Assembly: GCA_017521565.1 (NCBI GenBank)
Contig: JAFXCE010000133.1
Span: forward strand, 1 to 64,000
DNA from: Clostridia bacterium
GTDB lineage: Bacteria > Bacillota > Clostridia > Christensenellales > Aristaeellaceae
DNA length: 64,000 nucleotides
Direction of reading: 5' to 3'
This document shows, one piece after another, positions 59,601 through 64,000 of the stretch (its first letter is position 1; every line of letters begins with the position of its first letter). A program made the position numbers and the translations under genes. The notes under the pieces were generated by a model that was not told where the DNA came from, searched no databases, and worked only from the letters and a program-made list of their open reading frames with translations.

Positions 59601-61467
59601 GCTTCCGCAGGATTATGTCTTTACTGCCGGAGGAAACGACTCTCTGGCGGGCAACGAATCCGGATGCAGCGCAGAGATTGAACTGGGCGAACTGGAAATG
59701 GGCGGCGCAATGACGGATATCCGCTTTGGCGCGCTCAGGCCTGCCGCAGCAGGAGGCGTCCTCTGGCTGGATCAGAACGATAACGGCCGCAGAGATTACG
59801 ATGAGGCCGGTGTGAACGGCGTAAAGGTAATCCTGACGATGACGTCTGGCGCGGATACAGGCAAGCAGTACGAGACGATGACGGACGAAACCGGTGCGTA
59901 TGCTTTCCCGGGCGTCATGCCGGGTATGGTGGAGATTGCGTATGAGCTTGCGCCGGGCCAGGCCTTTGCGCGAAATGCAAATGGCGTGAAGCGTGTGAGC
60001 AGCGTCAAGATGGTGGACGCCCTGCGTGCGGCTGCGCCGCAGTTTGCGCTGACTTCCGGTGAAACGAGAATGGATATCGATGTCGGCGTGGTCGGCGTGG
60101 GTGAGATCCGCGGCAAAATCTGGGAAGACGCCAAATATAACGGCAAGCAGGACAGAAGCGAACGTGGTGTCATGAGCGCGGAGGTTACGCTTGTCGATGC
60201 GGTCAGTGGAAGGCCGGTTTCCTCTGTGCAGACAGATGAAAATGGCGAATACACGATTGGTTTTGCTCGAAAGGGTGAATATGTCATCCGCGTGACGCTG
60301 CCGCAGGGTATGATCTTTACCCGCAGCGGAGAAGGCGCGATTGCAGCGATCGATTCCGCCGAAGGCATGACGGCGTCCTTCAGTCTTGCGATGGGCGAGG
60401 GACGGGACGGCATCCATGCCGGTGCGATCTTCCCGGCGCAGATGAGCGGAACTGTGATCGTTGACAGCAATGAGAATGGCACGGCTGATGAGGGCGAAGC
60501 AGGGCATGCCGGTGCGATTGTAACGGCGATGCAGGGAGGAACCGCTGTCGCCAGCACGCGTACGGATGCGAATGGTACATATACCTTTACGACGCTGCGC
60601 CCGGGCACCTACCGTTTGCGCTTTGCGCTTGAAAATGGCGCGCTTTTCTCTGTGGAAACCAGCCTGAAGCTGACCGAACGCGATGCGCTTGAGGGTGAGA
60701 CGGGTGAGTATGAGATCGAAGCGTCTTCCCAGTATACGATTGCTCCTGTGCTGATCGTTCCGGCTGCAAGCATTGCAGGCCGTGCATGGATGGATGCAGA
60801 TGTCAGTGGCGCGATGGACGACGGCGAGGAAGCGATGACCGGTGTAAAGGTCGATTTGCTCGATGCAGACGGCCATGTACTGGAAAGCACGAAGGTCGGC
60901 GGCGACGGCAGATACAGCTTTGATCAGCTGCGCAGCGGAACATACAGTCTTTCTGTCAGGCTTCCGGCGGATGTACTCTTCACCGACGTAACCGGTGATG
61001 CGGCCGGCTCCTGTGTGCCCGTTGTGCCGGGCGATACGGGACGGACGGATTCGTTTGACCTGACGGCGGGCGAGCAGAAGACGATGAATATCGGCGGCAT
61101 TCTGCCGGGTGAGATCGGCGATACAGTCTGGCTCGATACGAATGGAAATGGCCTGCAGGATTATAAGGAGCCTCTGATCCCCGGCGTGAAGCTGACGCTT
61201 CTGCGCGTGAATGAGGATGGCAGCCTGACCGAGGAGGCGCAGACGGAAAGCGATAAGTATGGATACTACCGCTTTGAAGCGCTGCGCCCGGGTGTGTATA
61301 TGCTGCGTCTTGATGCAAAGGATGGAGAACAGCTGACCACGCACTATGGTGAGCCGTTGGGCGAAATCGACAGCGATTTGATTCCGGATACGGGTATGAG
61401 CGAGCAGATTCGCCTGAACTCCGGCAGGGCGATGCGCAATATCGACGTAGGCCTTGCTGCGGAATAA
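53695..61467 (+). CDS. Giant SpaA/SdrD B-type secreted surface protein (2590 aa)
   Basis: An exported protein with a signal peptide (about 1-27) and two kinds of repeat. The first half (about 30-1215) consists of SpaA-like prealbumin domains, marked by LAGAEFGVYV, YLRQESAPQGYLF and YVLRQTQMPQGYKLA. The second half (about 1219-2590) contains roughly a dozen SdrD B-like domains. Each starts like ISGTVYEDNNADAAYG or IGDTVWLDTNGNGLQD and ends GSYAFDTLxxGxYxIxF. DxDxDGxxD loops, as in LDTDADGVMDADE and IDDDGDGLIDEG, resemble calcium sites. In related proteins, Lys/Asn isopeptide bonds and Ca rigidify such stalks. There is no LPXTG motif or C-terminal helix: it ends NIDVGLAAE. ATG is preceded by GCGGAGG. 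Confidence 0.93.
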   Translation: MGNKRWIIKGAALCACVALMNGLTAAAEERRLGDYIYVPAMQVTPAMGSTSLRVTGLALTGESDAPVLSEQLAGAEFGVYVVAANGELKPWANPLYPSEPMRIRTGEGDTRFSLPQGAEFYLRQESAPQGYLFDSQAVIPVTGDEIVVTNAMAGQIVVSVADSLGSPLGGVEITVSGEDGSVLTQTTNAYGEAVFACNTAQSYMITESKLPEGVFAAFGGSSTQAQIALASRIHVAFEHPASGGVELNMALAVIDENAKATLQPLENVQLDIMSEAGEEVTSIVTDAQGQARASLIEGSYHVKLRYIGQEDVVLPLEEGQMLIESGATTVIDLSASQSTGRILLLAQGGRTFEGGSVLLHSEQSGETYGPYALDAEGVAISDALAPGSYRIEDMTLPAGAQFGEIRCGEASAEDPGAIALEVSMGAVTQADVTLLTRESQTFELLIAEIDERGEVQTRRLDKDAALMLTDEHGNAVAHLQAQDGHAAVEALSGAYTLVMDEDDAKTLGVENASSPFALPSDEEAIVFASDYTRVLLASVDENGAPAAGAVYAVTDSEGTRHTVTCDEDGMALSPLLAAGEITIETMMAPDGHDVPQGAVAAQALAGEAAHVEIVHPSYGEFELDVYVQSLDEKGKTLRMPAAGVNVRLYQLSRDGQQMTDMGMGLVSGYDGKAKVRLAPGEYIAKADAESLRAGVGAPQAVRFSVDNMLSVSGEMVCMDALGGVRVALTGGELDDASLAQVRFELTAQDGTSRVLVMQDGAFYAGDLPAGAYVLRQTQMPQGYKLASERTVVVSGGEALQISVPLEEYAVVTVQKTGLTFDNALKTYVVPLSGEYGVYTLEDGAMKPYPSADKQITLWANVTPEQIAQGRAASAKLPATAEGAVYYLREIQPAAGFAADEHSYEVFVRAGEEIVVHTAVSSDRGFFTLELKDIANGQYVPGAAFELLDAGSGETVLSFTTEDAMYRHAMALPVGAYMLRQTRAAEGYALSETAQMEICIEPYLSEGGTVTAAAMQCAKIPSGSELGAIADLYAVSEQGLTLLSVDMHALQAGETLLAPTLTIQTGAAGAERSDIASVVLSGASDAQDGQYVARVEYCLHGGGWQPSDARMTGVLTGPTAVSLDDVQDDISAVRVTYIDAVTGEETVHGGFAPGQVTISVQGSAERELHMKASAVFEGVSAYRTVYEGRVEKIARSTRRELDYTMQTNGLFDTVCAGRDGRISGVAFLDTDADGVMDADETGRYAGMTVSLLTAGGDVADTCRTGTDGSYAFDTLSSGAYQIQFDAGEAVVFSKGETYSTHMVSGVTDARDGASAWLTIDGDHTDYIVHAGCIYAAQLGGVIRETLADGTVVGMGGLSVEMREVFADEDEEPIVVMTDDQGVFAFTSLLAGDYEIAVSVPQGYLFEGAQNGVIAERVTLAQGDSVMLGGLEGFVGQQAASLCGVVRIDDDGDGLIDEGAQGLSGVRVTLLRAADGHTEQTGETTTDENGAYCFDALYAGDYSVLFELDGDWAFTRYGEDSAVYGAVSQSGSTQTFELVPGEMRTGVNAGVTIPAELSVSVFKDTQYDGLKGVYEEMLEGASISLIRLENGEDAEEVTYQTDAEGSVHFAGVSPGEYVLAYQMPGQWRATKQIDGRETNHPVSCVPQSVLSSGRSLPFTLTMGQRGLRLYIGAMLSGSISGTVYEDNNADAAYGAEETAYVNAKVELLNADGILVGETFSAEDGSYAFEGLAPGRYSVRFTADTGCGFSGTARTMARGGVQQSEGNISSTRPITVTSGSATDSADAGVVRLCTISGTIWEDQSGDREHGEEENGLAGLTVNLMNGAGRIILTSTITGEDGRFAFEGLQPGSYKLRVDGPEGYVFSGERAGSALPLESQRENWGYSAEFTLLGGADVHDLDFGLLTQGMISGVLWEDADYDGVMQAGNVGLRGAVVTLIDANGNEVSSATTIRSGEFSFARLMPGAYALRVELPQDYVFTAGGNDSLAGNESGCSAEIELGELEMGGAMTDIRFGALRPAAAGGVLWLDQNDNGRRDYDEAGVNGVKVILTMTSGADTGKQYETMTDETGAYAFPGVMPGMVEIAYELAPGQAFARNANGVKRVSSVKMVDALRAAAPQFALTSGETRMDIDVGVVGVGEIRGKIWEDAKYNGKQDRSERGVMSAEVTLVDAVSGRPVSSVQTDENGEYTIGFARKGEYVIRVTLPQGMIFTRSGEGAIAAIDSAEGMTASFSLAMGEGRDGIHAGAIFPAQMSGTVIVDSNENGTADEGEAGHAGAIVTAMQGGTAVASTRTDANGTYTFTTLRPGTYRLRFALENGALFSVETSLKLTERDALEGETGEYEIEASSQYTIAPVLIVPAASIAGRAWMDADVSGAMDDGEEAMTGVKVDLLDADGHVLESTKVGGDGRYSFDQLRSGTYSLSVRLPADVLFTDVTGDAAGSCVPVVPGDTGRTDSFDLTAGEQKTMNIGGILPGEIGDTVWLDTNGNGLQDYKEPLIPGVKLTLLRVNEDGSLTEEAQTESDKYGYYRFEALRPGVYMLRLDAKDGEQLTTHYGEPLGEIDSDLIPDTGMSEQIRLNSGRAMRNIDVGLAAE

Positions 61468-61477
61468 CCGAACAAGA

Positions 61478-61516
61478 AAAATCCCCTTACAGACCAACGG
61501 TCTGTAAGGGGGTTTT
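61478..61516. terminator. Bidirectional terminator between the SdrD-like and mrp genes
   Basis: A 13-bp perfect stem, CCCCTTACAGACC / GGTCTGTAAGGGG, with loop AAC. Flanking AAAAAT and TTTT allow termination on both strands. Confidence 0.9.
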
Positions 61517-61529
61517 AAAGATGATTGAT

Positions 61530-62390
61530 TTACAGCTGAACCTGTCCGGCGACTGCTGCGGCAGCATCCGCCATGATCGGGTTGTCGACCGTTTCGATCA
61601 TGCCGCGATCGCAGAGATTCGCAGCGGAGGGATCGAACGGGAGCTGGGCAAGCACAGGCAGGCTGAGCTCGGCAGCCTCCTGCGCAATGCGGGACTTGCC
61701 GAAGATCTCAATCTTCTTGCCGCAATCCGGGCAGAGCGCGTAGGACATATTTTCTACGAGGCCGAGAACCGGGATATTCATCATGCCGGCCATGTTGACG
61801 GCCTTGCGCACGATCATGCTGACCAGGTCCTGCGGGGTAGAAACAACCACAACGCCATCCAGCGGAATGCTCTGGAATACGGTCAGCGGAACGTCGCCGG
61901 TTCCCGGAGGCATATCGATTACCATCACGTCCAGTTCACCCCAGGCGACTTCCTCCCAGAACTGCTTGACTGCGCCGGCGATCACCGGGCCGCGCCAGAT
62001 GACGGGGGTATCGTCGTTTTCAAGCAGGAGGTTGACGGACATGATCTTGATTCCTGTGTGGGTTTCGGCGGGGTAGATAAACTCGCCGTCGCCCATCGCC
62101 TTATCATGGATGCCGAACATCTTGGGAATGGACGGGCCGGTAATATCGGCGTCAAGGACGCCAACGCGATAGCCCATGCGGCTGAGCATGACAGCCAGCT
62201 CGCCGGAGACGAGGGATTTGCCTACGCCGCCCTTGCCGCTGACCACGCCGATAACCTTACGGACCTTCGGCTGCTCCTTCGGCGCTTCTTGTGCCGCTGC
62301 GGCGTTGTTTTTGTTGTGGCTGCAGCCGGCGCACGCGGGCTTGGTGCCGCATTCGCTGGGCGCGCAGCCCTGCTTCATTTCCTCAGACAC
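61530..62390 (-). CDS. Mrp/NBP35 family Fe-S cluster carrier ATPase
   Basis: A 286-aa cytoplasmic P-loop protein thought to carry and deliver Fe-S clusters to apoproteins. The deviant Walker A is VVSGKGGVGKS (about 50-59). DADITGPSIPKMFG is the family switch motif and VIDMPPGTGD is Walker B. An N-terminal extension with four cysteines (9, 14, 20 and 23; CGTKPACAGC) resembles the NBP35-type ferredoxin-like site. A C-terminal CPDC (near 220) is the dimer cluster site. Lacking the MIP18-like domain of some Mrp proteins, it is of the short type. The GTG start follows AAGGAG. It is a single-gene unit, and no clear minus-strand promoter was identified. Confidence 0.92.
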   Translation of the reverse strand: MSEEMKQGCAPSECGTKPACAGCSHNKNNAAAAQEAPKEQPKVRKVIGVVSGKGGVGKSLVSGELAVMLSRMGYRVGVLDADITGPSIPKMFGIHDKAMGDGEFIYPAETHTGIKIMSVNLLLENDDTPVIWRGPVIAGAVKQFWEEVAWGELDVMVIDMPPGTGDVPLTVFQSIPLDGVVVVSTPQDLVSMIVRKAVNMAGMMNIPVLGLVENMSYALCPDCGKKIEIFGKSRIAQEAAELSLPVLAQLPFDPSAANLCDRGMIETVDNPIMADAAAAVAGQVQL

Positions 62391-62422
62391 GGAAATTACT
62401 CCTTTCGATCGGGTAGAAACTC

Positions 62423-62431
62423 TGCTATAAT
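62423..62431 (+). promoter_or_regulatory. Extended -10 promoter of the 387-aa secreted protein gene
   Basis: TGCTATAAT is a TGn plus consensus -10 element. The -35 site is poor (TTTCGA, 62403-62408). The gene starts about 78 bases downstream. Confidence 0.55.
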
Positions 62432-62508
62432 GCTCTTAACAGGGTTTACCTCAGAGATACTCCTAATATGATATCACGATTTCAGAAAAAAGCAAGGGTG
62501 CATGAAAG

Positions 62509-63672
62509 ATGAAAAGAAAAGCAATGATCATGTTTGAGGCGCTTATGCTGCTGCTGACGGTGGTTCCTGCGGCTGCGCAAGGAATGCCATATGATGCTCA
62601 GATTGCCTCTGCCTGGCTGGATGGGTTTGCTCAGGCGCTTGCGGCGTTTACGCCGGTGAACGAACCGGAACAGACGGCTGATCCTGCGCGGGCAGGACAG
62701 TATCTGATCGAATACGAATTCGGCACGGTGCTTGCTGCGCGGACGGATGCGGTTTCTGCGCAGGAGATTCTGGAGATCGACGTGCGCAGTCCGCAGGTGA
62801 CAGATTGCCGGGGTGTGCGCGTGGGAATGGAGGCTGAGCAAGCGCTGGGCAGCGCATTGGGTCTGGCGGAAGCCGCGACAGGCTCCGGCAGGAGGCTGGT
62901 TGTGCTGGATACACAGGAGGCTGGATACGGCTGGAGCTGGGCGTATATGGACGGCGCAGAACTTTATGGCGCAGAGTACATCACCTATGGCCAGGATGCG
63001 CATGGATCGATGAAGGAATACACGCTGACGTATGTGATTGAGGAAGGCAGGATCAGTGCGCTCCGTATCAGGACGGCGGCAGCGACGATGGCGCAGGCGG
63101 AGGAAGGCCTGCGCACGGCAGAGGAAATCGCCTCCCGTCAGATCCAAGCAGGGCGGGTGCTGGTATCTGCAAACGAAAGGGCGGCATTTGATGGAAACGA
63201 TCTGCAGGTCATGGGCGGCAGTGTGCTCGGTCATCCGGTGGATGTGCTGATTGCCCGCATGGGAGAACCGCAGGAGATCCAGTCTCTGCCCGGTGCGCAG
63301 GGACGCATTCTTGTTTATAGCGGCGCGGCTGTAAGGCTGGAGCTTGACGAATACACAGGCGTTGAGATTGTTCGCGGAGTAAGTGTAAGCGACAGAACAG
63401 TTTCTGGCCCACGCGGACTGATGGTCGGTTTTGAAATGCCGGATGCTGCGGCGCTTTTCCGCTGTGACGCGGATCTGTATGACAGCGGCATGCTTTATGA
63501 GATGAGCGAAGCGGTGCGCGGCGAACTGAACATATATGATGACGAAACCGCTGTGCTGCGTTACAGTTGTGCGGCGGCTGGCGTAGAGACAGCAGAGCTT
63601 GAGATTGGCGTGGGCGGAGGACGGGTGACATACTGGCATCTATATTACGCAAGCGATCTTGGAAATGAGTAA
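62509..63672 (+). CDS. Secreted protein of unknown function
   Basis: A 387-aa exported protein. The signal peptide (MKRKAMIMFEALMLLLTVVPAAAQG) likely ends after Ala-Ala-Ala around residue 23. The mature part is a mix of strands and helices with an internal repeat: GVRVGMEAEQALGSALG (about 103), VMGGSVLGHPVDVLIARMG (about 237) and GPRGLMVGFEMPDAAALF (about 302). These three are similar helix-strand elements, as seen in small lipoprotein or SmpA/BamE-like domains. No catalytic motif was recognised. The ATG at 62509 has only a modest GGGTGCATGAAAG site upstream. It lies 28 bases before the methyltransferase gene, so co-transcription is probable. Confidence 0.65.
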   Translation: MKRKAMIMFEALMLLLTVVPAAAQGMPYDAQIASAWLDGFAQALAAFTPVNEPEQTADPARAGQYLIEYEFGTVLAARTDAVSAQEILEIDVRSPQVTDCRGVRVGMEAEQALGSALGLAEAATGSGRRLVVLDTQEAGYGWSWAYMDGAELYGAEYITYGQDAHGSMKEYTLTYVIEEGRISALRIRTAAATMAQAEEGLRTAEEIASRQIQAGRVLVSANERAAFDGNDLQVMGGSVLGHPVDVLIARMGEPQEIQSLPGAQGRILVYSGAAVRLELDEYTGVEIVRGVSVSDRTVSGPRGLMVGFEMPDAAALFRCDADLYDSGMLYEMSEAVRGELNIYDDETAVLRYSCAAAGVETAELEIGVGGGRVTYWHLYYASDLGNE

Positions 63673-63700
63673 AAACGGGCGCAGAAGGAGCGATAGCAAT

Positions 63701-64000
63701 ATGGAAAACATACAGGACATGCAGGAAGAGCGTTTTACGCTGCGCAATGCCCGCCATCTTGCGGCGGACTATATGCGCCGCGCAATCCGCCCTGGCGACA
63801 CGGTTGTCGATGCGACGATGGGAAATGGAAAGGATACGCTGTTTCTCTGCGAACTGGTCGGTGAAAATGGACATGTGTTCGCGTTTGATGTTCAGGCGGA
63901 GGCCGTTGCAAGGACGCGGGAGCGGGTTGAGGAAGCCGGCTATGCCGGTCGCGCGACGCTGCTGCTTGCTGGTCATGAAACCATGAACGAGCATGTGAAT
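63701..64000 (+). CDS. mnmM: tRNA (mnm5s2U34)-methyltransferase MnmM/YtqB-like, N-terminal part
   Basis: The first 100 codons of a gene cut by the window edge. VVDATMGNGKDTLFLCELVGENGHVFAFDVQ is split here only by function: the first part is the SAM-binding motif I (DATMGNG), and the FDVQ after GENGHV is motif II. The wording matches the B. subtilis YtqB family (rRNA_methylase/MnmM) closely. Characterised MnmM adds the last methyl of mnm5s2U at the wobble position of tRNA. AAGGAG lies upstream of the ATG. The C-terminal substrate-binding part is not visible. Confidence 0.85.
   Translation, partial: MENIQDMQEERFTLRNARHLAADYMRRAIRPGDTVVDATMGNGKDTLFLCELVGENGHVFAFDVQAEAVARTRERVEEAGYAGRATLLLAGHETMNEHVN

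Noticed and set aside
61380..61467. A sortase signal at the end of the SdrD-like protein
   Set aside because: Checked because SdrD/SpaA proteins usually carry one. There is no LPXTG-like motif, hydrophobic helix or basic tail.
58639..61497. A 952-codon minus-strand frame across the SdrD-like gene
   Set aside because: Shadow of the repetitive plus-strand coding sequence: Arg/His-rich and without recognisable motifs.

Overview
The window looks like a chromosomal segment of a low-GC-lineage but moderately GC-rich Gram-positive bacterium of the class Clostridia, most likely an uncultured gut or rumen relative. Support for this comes from the gene orders yybS-rplI-dnaB and spoVM/rpmB/yloU/yloV/recG, clostridial-type pyruvate phosphate dikinase, strong AGGAGG ribosome binding sites, sigma-A promoters with 17-bp spacers, and BspA-type and SdrD/SpaA-type giant secreted proteins. 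A 27-codon spoVM-like gene points to a spore-forming ancestry. Family-level assignment is not possible by eye.

Layout. 1-570: tail of an unknown gene, a terminator and tRNA-Lys(CTT). 0.88-4.8 kb: an iron/phosphonate/polyamine-type ABC importer (ATPase, fused double permease, binding protein). 4.95-7.0 kb: sn-glycerol-1-phosphate dehydrogenase family enzyme plus a phosphomannomutase-like HAD phosphatase. 7.0-9.1 kb: MFS transporter and a convergent esterase. 9.3-11.4 kb: glmM and a stand-alone left-handed beta-helix GlmU-like protein. 11.4-12.7 kb: TSCPD protein and a beta-propeller-like protein. 12.8-19.7 kb: a replication-centred run, yybS-rplI-dnaB-topB, followed by two overlapping membrane-protein genes. 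19.9-21.4 kb: a PrsA/SurA-type foldase lipoprotein with a coiled-coil insertion in its parvulin domain. 21.5-26.4 kb: a 50-aa membrane peptide, spoVM, rpmB (opposite strand), asp23/yloU, fakA/yloV and recG. 26.7-29.3 kb: ppdK.

29.8-61.5 kb is the accessory part. It holds three giant secreted proteins of 3894, 2995 and 2590 residues. The first two are divergently transcribed BspA-type leucine-rich-repeat proteins full of tandem DNA repeats, including exact 69-bp and near-identical 636-bp units. The third is a SpaA/SdrD B-type surface protein with Ca-loop-like motifs. All have signal peptides and none has an LPXTG sorting signal or C-terminal anchor. Between them lie a membrane protein with a Cys/His C-terminal domain, and a two-gene unit pairing an acyl-ACP thioesterase with a small Nif11-leader-like peptide that has a TNGGNP motif. 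The thioesterase unit and the third giant gene are driven by divergent promoters sharing one -35 box.

61.5-64.0 kb: an Mrp/NBP35 ATPase, an unknown secreted protein and the start of an mnmM/ytqB-type tRNA methyltransferase.

The housekeeping parts serve replication, translation, cell-envelope precursor synthesis and central carbon metabolism. The accessory part appears devoted to building a repeat-rich extracellular surface. The strongest candidates for something undescribed are the Nif11-like peptide, the small ORF beside spoVM, and the anchorless giant-protein cluster.
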